From contig NZ_CP080767.1 in NCBI RefSeq assembly GCF_019602855.1, positions 2,108,001-2,172,000 on the forward strand: a DNA stretch of 64,000 bases, given 5' to 3'. Of this stretch, positions 10,191-19,629 are shown piece by piece. The notes beneath the pieces were generated by a model. That model was not told where the DNA came from. It made no database searches and saw only the letters and a list, made by a program, of their open reading frames with translations. Position 1 is the stretch's first letter. Each line of letters opens with the position of its first letter. Both the position numbers and the translations under genes were made by a program. This DNA is from Cupriavidus pinatubonensis (GTDB lineage: Bacteria > Pseudomonadota > Gammaproteobacteria > Burkholderiales > Burkholderiaceae).

Positions 10191-11111
10191 TTAGAAGTCG
10201 CGTTGCCGCCCGCCAATCGTGGCGGTCAGGCTCGCAGCGAATGCGCCCATCAACAGCGAGACGAAAAGCCAAAGTGAAACGTGGATGCCAGCTTTTCGGG
10301 CTTTGTCGGCCGCATCCTTTGCGGCGGCTTTGAGGTCAGCAAATCGTTGCTGAAGCTGCGAATAGGTGGCAGTGACACGTGTCTGTGCGGCGTCAAGCGA
10401 AGACCCTGTTCGCTGCGAAACCAGCCGTGCGGCATAGCGGGCGTCACTGGACGACAGCGGGGCACCCGAAGCAAGACTGTTCAGGAATATGCGGACGACT
10501 TCCTTCTTGTCTGCCGCAGTCGCGTCGGGGGTGGCATTAGAGTTTGCTGCTGCAGAGTCGGACTGACGAAACAGACCATCGACAAGATAGCCCATTGGCC
10601 ACGCATCCAGCGCGGCAGACGCGTTGCCACGATCCTTCAATGTGCCCATTGCTCCACCAGTCGCACTGACCGACGCTACCTGCGCAGTCACGTGAAAGAG
10701 TCCTGAGGCTGCAGAAGTGACGAAAATCGCCGTCACGAGCGTCGCAGATGCCCAACTCAGGAAGCCGTGCGCGGTATCCCGGAAATAGGTCTCGTCCCCG
10801 TGGACCGCCACCCAGCGTTTCCTCAGCCGTCCGGCCAAATAGCCGCCCAGGCCGGAAGCGAAGATCTGTGTCACACAAATCCAGACGATAGCCGCGACGC
10901 CGAAGCGGGCGGCGCTTTCGCCCGCGGGCGCCCAAGGGGAAATGGCCGCCAGCCCGAGCCCCGACCCCAGCATCAATAGGATGAGAGAAAACGCCGCGGC
11001 AGCGACCCCGCCCGCGAGAATCGCTCCCCACGATACCGCGCTGGCAAACGCCTCAACCGACGGCGGGTCTTCGACGATCGCGTGGCGCCGAGTGTCTTCG
11101 AACTCGCCCAT
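10191..11111 (-). CDS. Four-helix membrane protein of the 'PhnA-like' hypothetical family
   Basis: A 306-residue membrane protein starting at an ATG preceded by a strong AAGGAGG. It has two or three helices in the first half (WGAILAGGVAAAAFSLILLML near 30; VWICVTQIFASGLGGYLAG near 80; ASATLVTAIFVTSAASGLF near 120), a soluble polar stretch (about 150-270) with an Ala/Gln/Lys coiled coil, and a last helix near 285. The sequence EDPPSVEAFASAVSWGAILAG is familiar from proteins often labelled 'PhnA-like', but it has no resemblance to the zinc-ribbon PhnA protein. The label is therefore probably uninformative and the function unknown. A 25-residue hydrophobic peptide gene follows directly. Confidence 0.65.
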   Translation of the reverse strand: MGEFEDTRRHAIVEDPPSVEAFASAVSWGAILAGGVAAAAFSLILLMLGSGLGLAAISPWAPAGESAARFGVAAIVWICVTQIFASGLGGYLAGRLRKRWVAVHGDETYFRDTAHGFLSWASATLVTAIFVTSAASGLFHVTAQVASVSATGGAMGTLKDRGNASAALDAWPMGYLVDGLFRQSDSAAANSNATPDATAADKKEVVRIFLNSLASGAPLSSSDARYAARLVSQRTGSSLDAAQTRVTATYSQLQQRFADLKAAAKDAADKARKAGIHVSLWLFVSLLMGAFAASLTATIGGRQRDF

Positions 11112-11497
11112 GTGGACCTCCTTGTCCCATGTTTGTAAGGGACTGATCTCCAGTGCCCTACGGACGGGAAGGAAGAAAGCACTACCTGTGCCTGCTATGT
11201 CAGAGCCACGTTTCCATCCCTTTCTCAAATTGAGAGCTTCAACATTGCGCTACAAGACGTTCAGATTCGCTGTGCCAGCCAGGCAACTCATGAAAGTAAG
11301 ACTGGCTTCGCACCGGTAAATTTTGCGTGCAGTGTCATTCGCACCATGGCGAAAGGCTGGCCGATAACTCGACGCCCAGGTCGCCGAATAGCCGTTATCC
11401 CAAAAAGCCGAGCCCGTGGTCGCGCCCGGTTGAAGGGCGGTAACGGGTCGGTCAGAGACGGCCGCGGCATCTGGGCGCAAAGGCGCCCCGGCGCGAT
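11112..11497. other. Intergenic region upstream of the membrane-protein gene
   Basis: About 385 bp lie between two leftward genes. It contains an inverted repeat TCTCAA-1 nt-TTGAGA at 11223-11235, about 115 bp before the membrane-protein start, which may be an operator or part of a promoter. No sigma-70 pair and no small coding frame convinced me. Confidence 0.4.
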
Positions 11498-12634
11498 TTA
11501 TCCTGCCAAGCCCTTGTTCGGGTTGATCAGGTACTTCTCCCCCGTCGCTCGCTTGTTGTAGACGGCGATCATGTCCAGATCCAGTACCTCGGCCAGCGAG
11601 ATCTCTTTTGAGTAGTGGCTCGCAAAGGTGGTCTTCAGCTCCGCGACCACGCGTTGCTTCAGCGCGTTGGCCCGCTCGCGCCCGATCTTCTGCAGGAACG
11701 GGAACAGCAGCCAGCCACCCATGCCCCACGCCATGCCGAAGTTGCGATTGAACTCGGTGGGGCTTGTGTCCAGGCCACCGTAGAGGTAGACCTGCTTGTG
11801 GGTGGTCGAGCCATAGCGGCTGTATTCGCGGGCCGATTTGTTCAAGGCCGCTTCCATGCAGGTGAGGATCTGCCCGCCGAGTTTGCCGCCACCCGTGGCG
11901 TCGAACGCGATCGTTGCGCCAGTGGAGACGAGTGCCTCGGTGAGGTCCTGCATGAACGTGGGCGACGCGGCGTTGCAGACGTGGACCGCACCTTGTGCCT
12001 TGAGCAAGTCCGCCTGCTCTTGCTTGCGCACGATGTTCACCAGCTTGATGCCATCCTTGAGACAGATCTGATTGAGCATCTGGCCCAGGTTGGAAGCCGC
12101 CGCGGTGTGCACCAGGGCGCTATGTCCTTCGAGGCGCATGGTTTCGACCATGCCGAGTGCCGTGAGCGGGTTGACGAATGACGACGCGCCGTCAGCAGGT
12201 GTGGCGCCTTCGGGAAGGACCAGGCACTGGTCCGCAGGAATGCAGCGGTACTGCGAGTACATCGCGCCGCCGATGGCAGCCACAGTCTTGCCCATCAAGG
12301 CTTGCGCTGCCGGGGACGAGCCTGCCTCGACGACCACTCCCGCGCCCTCGTTGCCAACCGGCATGGACGCATCCAGGCGGCCCGCCATGCTGCGCATCGC
12401 GCCTTCCGGAACGCGCGCGGTGACTATCGGGCGCTCGGCCGTGCCGCTGGCCTTGGCCGTGCTCATGTCCGCAGCACCGAACAGCAGGCCGAGATCGGAC
12501 GGGTTGAGAGGAGAGGCTTCAATGCGGATGAGCACTTCATCCGGACCAGGGTGCGGCGTGTCGATGCTGTCTAGCGACAGCTCGAGCTCACCGCTGCTCT
12601 TGATTCGCGAACGAAGTTGAAGTGCACTGTGCAT
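11498..12634 (-). CDS. Zinc-binding dehydrogenase family (MDR) oxidoreductase
   Basis: A 378-residue medium-chain dehydrogenase/reductase. The N-terminal GroES-like domain contains PLNPSDLG and the GNEGAGVVVEAG segment; a Rossmann domain follows with the dinucleotide loop HTAAASNLGQML near residue 190. The cysteines that bind catalytic zinc in alcohol dehydrogenases are not evident, so it is probably an NAD(P)H-dependent quinone/enone reductase type. The ATG at 12634 has AAGGAG seven bases upstream. The GlxA-type regulator gene just upstream reads the same way, about 230 bp away. The substrate is not deducible. Confidence 0.75.
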   Translation of the reverse strand: MHSALQLRSRIKSSGELELSLDSIDTPHPGPDEVLIRIEASPLNPSDLGLLFGAADMSTAKASGTAERPIVTARVPEGAMRSMAGRLDASMPVGNEGAGVVVEAGSSPAAQALMGKTVAAIGGAMYSQYRCIPADQCLVLPEGATPADGASSFVNPLTALGMVETMRLEGHSALVHTAAASNLGQMLNQICLKDGIKLVNIVRKQEQADLLKAQGAVHVCNAASPTFMQDLTEALVSTGATIAFDATGGGKLGGQILTCMEAALNKSAREYSRYGSTTHKQVYLYGGLDTSPTEFNRNFGMAWGMGGWLLFPFLQKIGRERANALKQRVVAELKTTFASHYSKEISLAEVLDLDMIAVYNKRATGEKYLINPNKGLAG

Positions 12635-12862
12635 TCGATATCTCCTTGGTCTGTCGGTTTGCGGTGAGCGGGGCAGCAGCGTGGGGCTGTTTTCGCCAGC
12701 AGCCAGCAATGTAGCAAGTTCCTGCGGATCCCGTACTGGGCGGGCGACTCAGGTCATGCGTGGGCCGACAGGCCATCATGCATCGCAGTGATAGTGGTTG
12801 ATAGCGGGCAATCTCCTGGCGGATTTTCAGACGTGGCCACAGGGAAGCCTACGCAGAAGGAC

Positions 12863-13825
12863 CTAACGCTCGGACAGCTCGGCGCCGCCTCTTGCTTCTC
12901 GCCTCACCGCCTGCGGCGGCACCCCGAATCCTCGCAAAAACGCCTCGCGCAAATGCCGTCGGTCACGGAAGCCCGTCTCACGCGCCACCACCTCCAGCGG
13001 ATGCCGACTCTGCTCGATCATCAGCCGCGCCGCCTCGAGCCGTAGTCCCTCCACTGCCTTGGCCGGCGACTGCCCGGTCTCCTGCATGAACGCCCTGCTG
13101 AACTGGCGCGGGCTGAGGTTGGCGGACTGCGCGAGTGCGTCGACGGTCAGCGGCTCGCTCAGATGCTGGCGGGCGTAGTTCAAGGCATGCTGTATGCGGT
13201 CCGACTTCGGCGAGAGGTCAAGCATTTCGGAGTGCTGCGACTGCCCGCCAGAGCGCCGCTGATGCATGACGAGCTTGTGTGCGACGGAACGCGCCACGGC
13301 CGCACCGAGATCGCGCTCGACCATCGCAAGGGCGAGATCGAACGCGGCCGTCATGCCTGCCGACGTCCAGACCGCGCCATCAACGATAAAGATGCGATCC
13401 TCCTCCACCTCGATGTCCGGATGCCGCTGACGCATATCACGCGCAAAGGCCCAGTGGGTCGTCGCCCGCCGTCCGGCCAGCAAGCCGGCCTCTGCGAGCA
13501 CGAAGCCGCCCGTACAGAGTCCGGCGATGCGGCGCGCGCGGGGCGCTGTGTCACGCAGGAGAGCGAGCTCCTCCGGCGCCGGACGAGAGGCAACCGGATC
13601 GGTCACGCCGATCACCATCCAGGTGTCGATGAGATCGCGCGGGCCCGGCCGCCTTGTGCCCAGGGTCATGCCGAGCGACGACGTCACCTGCCCGCCCGCA
13701 GTCGAAAAGTTCTCCACCGAGTAGAAGGGTTCGATTACCGTCGCGTTGGCGACCTCGAACACAGCCTGGGTGCCGAGCGCCATGATCTGGAAGCCGTCGG
13801 CCAGCAGGTAACCAATGCGATGCAT
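12863..13825 (-). CDS. GlxA-family AraC-type transcriptional regulator
   Basis: A 320-residue regulator with two domains. Residues 1-190 are a DJ-1/PfpI-like fold with the nucleophile-elbow motif GLCTGGFVLAEAGLL and the following TTHW. Residues 215-315 are an AraC/XylS double helix-turn-helix (LAQSANLSPRQFSRAF and ARETGFRDRRHLREAFLRGFG). The family senses small metabolites in the DJ-1-like domain, often amidotransferase-type without enzyme activity. It is divergent from the SDR gene at 13935 and probably controls it, and possibly the MDR gene downstream. Confidence 0.88.
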   Translation of the reverse strand: MHRIGYLLADGFQIMALGTQAVFEVANATVIEPFYSVENFSTAGGQVTSSLGMTLGTRRPGPRDLIDTWMVIGVTDPVASRPAPEELALLRDTAPRARRIAGLCTGGFVLAEAGLLAGRRATTHWAFARDMRQRHPDIEVEEDRIFIVDGAVWTSAGMTAAFDLALAMVERDLGAAVARSVAHKLVMHQRRSGGQSQHSEMLDLSPKSDRIQHALNYARQHLSEPLTVDALAQSANLSPRQFSRAFMQETGQSPAKAVEGLRLEAARLMIEQSRHPLEVVARETGFRDRRHLREAFLRGFGVPPQAVRREARGGAELSER

Positions 13826-13934
13826 GTTTTGCTCCGAAAAACGTAACGACCTGAATCATGACTATATACGTCATTTACGCCATGCGCAGGGACACCTACG
13901 ATTCAGGCACAGAAAACCCCACAGGAGCAACGAC

Positions 13935-14735
13935 ATGAACCCGACCACCCACGCTGGCACCGCGCTCGTTACCGGCGCCTCCTCTGGCATCGGCGCTATT
14001 TACGCCGACCGCCTGGCGCGCCGCGGTTACGACCTGATCCTTGTCGCCCGCAGTCGCGACCGCCTCTCCGCTCTCGCCGACCGTCTCACGACTGAAACGC
14101 GCCGCAACGTCGAAGTGATCGGCGCGGACCTGAACGACAGGGACGAACTCGCAGTTGTGGAAAACCGCCTGAGAGAAGACGAGAGCATCGCGCTGCTGGT
14201 CAACAACGCTGGCATCGGCACGCACACCCCGCTGCTGGACAGTGATGTCGATCGGATGACTCGACTGATCGAACTGAACGTCACGGCCCTCACCAGGCTG
14301 ACCTACGCTGCTGCGCCGCGCTTCGTCGCACGCGGCAAGGGCGCGATCATCAACATTGCATCGATCGTAGCCATCGCGCCGGAGATCCTGAATGGCGTGT
14401 ACGGAGCCAGCAAGGCGTTTGTGCTGGGGCTCAGCCAGTCGTTGCACCATGAACTGTCTGGCAAGGGCGTGCGTGTGCAGGCCGTGCTGCCGGGCGCAAC
14501 TGCCACGGACTTCTGGGCCACGGGAGGCCAGCCAGTCGAGAATTTGGACCCGAGTATCGTGATGTCTGCTACGGCGCTGGTCGATGCGGCGCTGGTCGGA
14601 TTCGACCGCGGCGAGTTCGTCACGATCCCGTCCTTGCATGATGTGGCGAAATGGGAAGCCTACGCAGCAGCACGCATGGCGATGATGGGCGAGCTGTCAA
14701 CCAGCACGCCTGCGCCGCGCTACCTTGGCGTGTGA
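13935..14735 (+). CDS. Short-chain dehydrogenase/reductase
   Basis: A 266-residue classical SDR. The cofactor motif TGASSGIG is at about 13-20, NNAG near 90, a catalytic Ser in NIASIVAI, and YxxxK in YGASK near 155. The start ATG at 13935 has AGGAG eight bases upstream. An Arg after the second strand (VARSRDRL) suggests NADP(H). It is divergent from the GlxA-type regulator, which likely controls it. The C-terminal part (VTIPSLHDVAKWEAY) is typical of SDRs annotated as oxidoreductases of unknown substrate. Confidence 0.85.
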   Translation: MNPTTHAGTALVTGASSGIGAIYADRLARRGYDLILVARSRDRLSALADRLTTETRRNVEVIGADLNDRDELAVVENRLREDESIALLVNNAGIGTHTPLLDSDVDRMTRLIELNVTALTRLTYAAAPRFVARGKGAIINIASIVAIAPEILNGVYGASKAFVLGLSQSLHHELSGKGVRVQAVLPGATATDFWATGGQPVENLDPSIVMSATALVDAALVGFDRGEFVTIPSLHDVAKWEAYAAARMAMMGELSTSTPAPRYLGV

Positions 14736-14830
14736 AAACGCCTTCAGCCTATCCGAAACGGCAGGTTCATCCGGAATGCCATCAACCCGTTGCTAAAAAG
14801 AGCGGCATCGGTACCAGAATTGAACTCCCA

Positions 14831-15757
14831 CTATCCCGCTTGATTTCCTGCCAGGCGACCTTTGCCAAGACCTAGCTCATGGATCAGTTCGACCAAAGCG
14901 CGTAGCCGCGCTGTCACGAACCTGTGGCCGGAGTAGTAAAGCCTGAGGCCGCCAAACGGCTGGCACCAGGGAACGAGCACGGGGACCAGGGCGCCGGACT
15001 TCAGTTCTTCGTCAATGAACCACTCCGAGATGAAGCCGATGCCGAGTCCGAGCAGCACCGCCTGCTTGATGGCCGGCATCTCGCTGAGGGCCATGCGCAC
15101 GGGCAGTTCCATCTGCAGCTTCTCGCTCTTGTGCTTCAATTCCCATTGATAGATGCCGCCGTGGGACATGCGCATGCCGATGCTCTGGTGCTTGAGCAGA
15201 TCGCGCGGATGCCTGGGCGTACCGTTGCGCTTCAGGTAGTCGGGCGTTGCCACGACGAGCATGCGGAGGTCGCGGGAAAGCGGCACGGCGATCATGTCCT
15301 GCGGCACGGATTCGGCAAGACGGATGCCTGCATCGAAGCCTTCCGCGACGACATCGATCAGACGCGACTCGCTCACGATGTCGATGAATACCTGCGGATA
15401 GCGCTGCGCGTACTGATGGAAAAGCGGCTCCAGCAGCAAGAGCGCTACCCCCTGCGGTGCGTTGATGCGCAAGGTGCCGCTGGGCGCAGCGGACTCCATT
15501 GCCGCCTCTTCGTTGGCCCGTTGGATTTCGGCAAGCGCCGGCGCTATGCGCTCCACGTAGCGCCGACCCGCATCGGTCATGGCCACGCTGCGCGTCGAGC
15601 GGTTGAACAGGCGCACTTTCAACCGCGCCTCCAGGCCGGCCACGGCGCTGCTCACCGCCGTGGCCGACATGCCAAGCTCCAGCGCCGCGCCACGAAAACT
15701 GCTGCGGCGCGCGACGGCCAGTACCACTTCCAGCTCGGTCATTCCTGTGCGGTGCAT
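14831..15757 (-). CDS. LysR-family transcriptional regulator
   Basis: A 308-residue LTTR starting MHRTGMTELEVVLAV with AGGA upstream. The winged helix-turn-helix occupies residues 1-65 (FRGAALELGMSATAVSSAVAGLEARL; LFNRSTRSVAMTDAG), and residues 90-300 form the effector-binding domain. The NRSTRSVAMTDAG and APSGTLRINAP features place it in the large group of LTTRs that often control an adjacent divergent gene, here the aldehyde dehydrogenase at 15903. A longer start at 15808 is possible but adds only polar residues. Confidence 0.88.
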   Translation of the reverse strand: MHRTGMTELEVVLAVARRSSFRGAALELGMSATAVSSAVAGLEARLKVRLFNRSTRSVAMTDAGRRYVERIAPALAEIQRANEEAAMESAAPSGTLRINAPQGVALLLLEPLFHQYAQRYPQVFIDIVSESRLIDVVAEGFDAGIRLAESVPQDMIAVPLSRDLRMLVVATPDYLKRNGTPRHPRDLLKHQSIGMRMSHGGIYQWELKHKSEKLQMELPVRMALSEMPAIKQAVLLGLGIGFISEWFIDEELKSGALVPVLVPWCQPFGGLRLYYSGHRFVTARLRALVELIHELGLGKGRLAGNQAG

Positions 15758-15902
15758 AGATTGTCCTGATTTTCGGGATACGTCATCTGCCATAGGACGG
15801 CTTATCAAAACAATAACGTATTCCTAGACTTCTATGCACGCGGACGCAATGTGGAGTTCCACCCCACCTCCCGCACCTGGCAGTCATACCAAAGGAAACG
15901 AT

Positions 15903-17333
15903 ATGCAACGCATTGATCATATGTACATAAATGGCGAGTTCGTGACGCCGCTCGGCCGGGAATGGTTCGATCTGCACAACCCGAGCACGGAAGAGATCAT
16001 TGGCCAGGTTCGACTTGGCGACGAGAAGGACGCGCAACGCGCTATCGCTGCGGCGCAGGCAGCATTCCCCGCCTGGTCACGCACCACGCGCGAGGAACGC
16101 ATTGCAGCGCTGCGGCGCATACACCGGGCCGTCGCTGCGCGCGAGGAGGAACTGCTGGAGGCCATCGTGACCGAATATGGTGCGCCGTCCGTACGCTCGC
16201 GCTGGATGGCGGAGTATCCGGCCCAGACCGTTGCGCAAGCCATCGACGCGCTGGAATCGTTTGAGTTCGAGGAGCGCGCTGGCGCCGCACGTGTCGTGAT
16301 GACGCCTGTTGGCGTCGCGGGCCTGATCACGCCTTGGAACAGCAACGCCGGGTTTATCTGCAACAAGCTGGCAACGGCGCTTGCCGCTGGATGCACAGCC
16401 GTCATCAAGCCCAGCGAGATGAGCGCAATGCAGACGCAGATCGTGGCCGAGGCGCTGCACGAGGCCGGCCTGCCGCCAGGCGTGTTCAACATCGTCAATG
16501 GCCGCGGCGACGTGGTTGGCGAAGAGATCGTGCGCAACCCCGGCATCGCCAAGATCTCGTTCACCGGCTCTTCCGCCGTCGGCAAGCGGCTGGCGAGCGC
16601 GGGGGCTGCCACCATGAAGCGTGTCACGCTGGAGCTGGGCGGCAAGTCGCCCACGGTGGTGCTCGATGACGCTGACTTCGCCGACATCATGCCGCTCGTG
16701 CTCCAGGCGGGCTTCCTCAACAGCGGCCAGGCCTGCATTGCCGGCACCCGCATTCTGGTGCCGCGCCATCGGCTTGCGGAGTTCGAGCAGATCGCAAGGG
16801 GAGCGGTTTCGCACGTCAAATCCGGCGATCCGCGCAACGCCGACACCGACATCGGCCCGATGGTGAGCGCCAGGCAATGGGAACGGGTGCAGAACTACAT
16901 CCGCATCGGCATGGAAGAAGGCGCAGCGTTGCTGGCCGGCGGCGCAGGACGACCCGACGGCTTTCACAAGGGCTGGTTCGTCAAGCCCACCCTCTTCACG
17001 AACGCGAGCAACCAGATGCGCATTGCGCGCGAGGAGATCTTCGGGCCTGTACTCACCATCATCCCTTACACCGACGATGCCGACGCTGTTGCCATCGCCA
17101 ATGACACTACCTACGGCCTGAGCGCGATGGTGCTCGGCAAGGACATCGAGCGCTGCGAACGCATCGCCCGGCAGATCGACGCGGGTCGCGTGCTCGTCAA
17201 CACGCTCGCCCATGAGCCGCGCGCGCCGTTTGGTGGCTTCAAGCATTCCGGACTTGGACGCGAGATGGGGAAATGGGGCATCAGTGCGTACCTGGAGCCC
17301 AAGACCTTGATGATGGCGTCGGCGCAGGCTTGA
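15903..17333 (+). CDS. NAD(P)-dependent aldehyde dehydrogenase
   Basis: A 476-residue ALDH superfamily enzyme. Catalytic residues are visible: Asn146 in TPWNSN, Glu244 in LELGGKSP and the nucleophile Cys278 in NSGQACIAG; FTGSSAVGK (220-228) binds the cofactor. The ATG at 15903 follows AAAGGAAA. It is single and divergent from a LysR gene 145 bp away, so it is probably induced by an aldehyde or its precursor. The substrate is not deducible; the sequence is nearer to general aliphatic/betaine-type ALDHs than to acylating ones. It converges on the operon ending at 17370. Confidence 0.88.
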   Translation: MQRIDHMYINGEFVTPLGREWFDLHNPSTEEIIGQVRLGDEKDAQRAIAAAQAAFPAWSRTTREERIAALRRIHRAVAAREEELLEAIVTEYGAPSVRSRWMAEYPAQTVAQAIDALESFEFEERAGAARVVMTPVGVAGLITPWNSNAGFICNKLATALAAGCTAVIKPSEMSAMQTQIVAEALHEAGLPPGVFNIVNGRGDVVGEEIVRNPGIAKISFTGSSAVGKRLASAGAATMKRVTLELGGKSPTVVLDDADFADIMPLVLQAGFLNSGQACIAGTRILVPRHRLAEFEQIARGAVSHVKSGDPRNADTDIGPMVSARQWERVQNYIRIGMEEGAALLAGGAGRPDGFHKGWFVKPTLFTNASNQMRIAREEIFGPVLTIIPYTDDADAVAIANDTTYGLSAMVLGKDIERCERIARQIDAGRVLVNTLAHEPRAPFGGFKHSGLGREMGKWGISAYLEPKTLMMASAQA

Positions 17334-17369
17334 CAGCAAGACCGAAAAGCCCCGTCGCTTCCCCAGCCA

Positions 17370-18188
17370 TCATCTCCCGCTGAACCGAGCCGGACGGCGT
17401 TCGATGAAATGCGCCACGCCTTCGGTAAAGTCCTCGCTCTGGATGCTGTCGAACATTTCCGCATTGGCCATCTGGGTGGCTTCTGCCAGCGTCTGGAACG
17501 GCTGCGCCCAGAGCTGGCGCTTCATCACGCCGATGGAACGCGGAGAGACGTTTTCGGCCAGGTCGTCGGCATAGGCCAGCGTATGCGCCATCAGGTCATC
17601 GGCCTCGCACACGCGATCCACCAGCCCCATGCGCAAGGCTTCATCCGCCGGTACCTTGCGCGCGGAGTACAGCAGGTCTGCCGCATGCCCCGGCCCCACC
17701 ACACGCGGCAGCAGCCAGGAGATCCCATGCTCGGCAATCAGGCCGCGCCGTGCAAAGGCGGTGCTGAAGGCCGCCTTGTCGCTGGCGAAGCGCATATCGC
17801 TGTATAGCGCGAACACCATTCCAAGGCCGGCAGCCGCGCCGTTGATAGCAGCAATCACTGGCTTGCGCATCGCCGGAAAGTAGCCGTAGCGGGTCTGGTA
17901 GTCGGCGCGGCGGTTCATGTCGTACGGCCGCATCCACTGGGCAGCACGGATGTCGCCAGGGGGCAGGACCTCAAGTTCGTTGATGTCCATGCCGGCACAG
18001 AAGCCCTTGCCGGCACCGGTCAGCACCACGACGCGGATGGTGTCGTCGCGGTCCGCGGCCTCCATGGCTTCGCGCAGTTCGGCCTCCATGACCTTGGTCA
18101 GCGCATTGAGTTTGTCCGGCCGGTTCATGGTCACGATGGCGACGTGCTCGTTCCGGCCCGAGCGGGTCACTGAAATCTGCTGATACAT
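17370..18188 (-). CDS. Crotonase-family enzyme, second of the operon (PaaG-like active site)
   Basis: A 272-residue enoyl-CoA hydratase/isomerase-fold protein with the oxyanion-hole segments KGFCAGMDINEL (61-72) and NGAAAGLGMV (116-125). Compared with rat enoyl-CoA hydratase, the positions of Glu144 and Glu164 carry Val125 and Phe145, so neither classical acid is present. Instead Glu153 in RRGLIAEHG occupies the position of the catalytic acid in PaaG-type isomerases. That argues against a simple hydratase and for an isomerase or other crotonase chemistry (inference). It is the last gene of the Bug-synthetase operon, 22 bp after the aldehyde dehydrogenase, with AGGA upstream of the ATG. Confidence 0.78.
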   Translation of the reverse strand: MYQQISVTRSGRNEHVAIVTMNRPDKLNALTKVMEAELREAMEAADRDDTIRVVVLTGAGKGFCAGMDINELEVLPPGDIRAAQWMRPYDMNRRADYQTRYGYFPAMRKPVIAAINGAAAGLGMVFALYSDMRFASDKAAFSTAFARRGLIAEHGISWLLPRVVGPGHAADLLYSARKVPADEALRMGLVDRVCEADDLMAHTLAYADDLAENVSPRSIGVMKRQLWAQPFQTLAEATQMANAEMFDSIQSEDFTEGVAHFIERRPARFSGR

Positions 18189-18210
18189 GCTGGATATCCT
18201 GAAGTTTGAC

Positions 18211-19629
18211 TTAGCGGGGAAACTGGATGGCGCGCGGTTCCAGGAACTCTTCGAGCCCATAGACACCGCCTTCGCGGCCAACGCCGGACATGCCGAAGCC
18301 GCCGAACGGCGCCGCCGCATTGAATCGTGCGCCGTTGATATCGACCTGCCCGGCGCGCAGCGCATTGGCCACGGCCTCGCCACTGGCTTCGTCGACCGCC
18401 CAGACCGAAGCAGCCAGGCCATAGCGTGTGCCGTTGGCCAGCGCTATGGCGCCCTCGACGGACTCATAGCAAAGCACCGCCAGGACCGGCCCGAAGACCT
18501 CCTCGTTGGCAAGCCGGCTGTCCGGCGCCACGTTCCCGTAGATGGTGGGCGCAACGAAGTAGCCGTGCGCCGGCACCGGCGCATCGGGACCCCCTGCAAT
18601 GCGGTCGAAACCGCCCTGCTCGGCTTCGGCAATATGCGCCAGCACGCGTTCGCGCTGCAGTGCCGACAGCAACGGGCCGATGCGCGTGGACGCGTCGGAC
18701 GGATCGCCCATTGGCATGCCCGCCACAGCCTCCGCCAGCAATGCGCGGCAGGCCGGATAGTCTTCCCGCGGCACGATCAGGCGCGTGATAGCGCTGCATG
18801 TCTGTCCCGAGTTGAGAAAGCACGAGGCAACAGTGGCCTTGACGGCGCGTGCGAGGTCCGCGCCGGGCAGCACCATTGCTGCCGACTTCCCGCCCAGCTC
18901 CATCGACAACCGCTTCATGTCGCCAGCCGCCAGCGCCGCCACCTTTCGGCCCACGGCCGTCGAACCGGTGAACGACACCATGTGGACATCAGGGTGCGTG
19001 ACCAGCGCGTGACCCACCTCGGCATCGCCCAGCACGATGTTGAGCACCCCCGGCGGCAGGCCGGCCCGTTCGCAGGCGGCCATCAGACCGGTCGAAGCGG
19101 CGGGCGCCAGTTCCGACGGCTTCAATACCACGGTGCAACCGGCCAGCAATGCCGGTGCAAGCTTGCCTGTGATCTGGTGCAGCGGGTAGTTCCACGGCGT
19201 GATCGCCGCCACCACGCCCACCGGCACCTGCGTGACACGCGAGTTGCCCACCTCGCTGACGAAGGAGAAGGTATCGGCCAGCGCGGCCGTCGCGCGCCAC
19301 GCCGCAATCGGGGCCTCTACCTGGATACGTTGCGACAGTTTCAGCGGCATGCCGACTTCGCGCGAGATGCCGTGCGCCAGGTCCTGCCCCATGCTTTCCA
19401 GCGCGTCCGCCACCGCGCGCAGCAGCGCCGCGCGTGCGTCCACCCCCATCTGTTGCCAGCCCGGCAGCGCCAACCGTGCCGCCTCGACGGCCTCATCGAC
19501 ATCTCCGGCATTGCCGAGATGGACGTCACCGAGCGGTGCTTCGGTGGCGGCATCGTGAATGCGAACGGTGCGCCCTTCGCGCACGGCTCGTCGCGCGCCG
19601 TTGATGAGATGCTCGTTCCACTGGATCAT
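18211..19629 (-). CDS. Aldehyde dehydrogenase of a CoA-dependent aromatic operon (vanillin dehydrogenase-like)
   Basis: A 472-residue ALDH with Asn147 (TPWNYP), Glu244 (MELGGKS) and the nucleophile Cys278 (NSGQTCSA). Its start overlaps the stop of the upstream crotonase gene by four bases (ATGA), so translation is coupled. In hydroxycinnamate pathways a CoA ligase, a hydratase-lyase and a benzaldehyde dehydrogenase are encoded together. The order here is the same, so oxidation of a vanillin or 4-hydroxybenzaldehyde-like product is the leading hypothesis; the sequence alone only shows an ALDH. A frame extending upstream to 20178 is an accident of GC-rich sequence. Confidence 0.82.
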   Translation of the reverse strand: MIQWNEHLINGARRAVREGRTVRIHDAATEAPLGDVHLGNAGDVDEAVEAARLALPGWQQMGVDARAALLRAVADALESMGQDLAHGISREVGMPLKLSQRIQVEAPIAAWRATAALADTFSFVSEVGNSRVTQVPVGVVAAITPWNYPLHQITGKLAPALLAGCTVVLKPSELAPAASTGLMAACERAGLPPGVLNIVLGDAEVGHALVTHPDVHMVSFTGSTAVGRKVAALAAGDMKRLSMELGGKSAAMVLPGADLARAVKATVASCFLNSGQTCSAITRLIVPREDYPACRALLAEAVAGMPMGDPSDASTRIGPLLSALQRERVLAHIAEAEQGGFDRIAGGPDAPVPAHGYFVAPTIYGNVAPDSRLANEEVFGPVLAVLCYESVEGAIALANGTRYGLAASVWAVDEASGEAVANALRAGQVDINGARFNAAAPFGGFGMSGVGREGGVYGLEEFLEPRAIQFPR

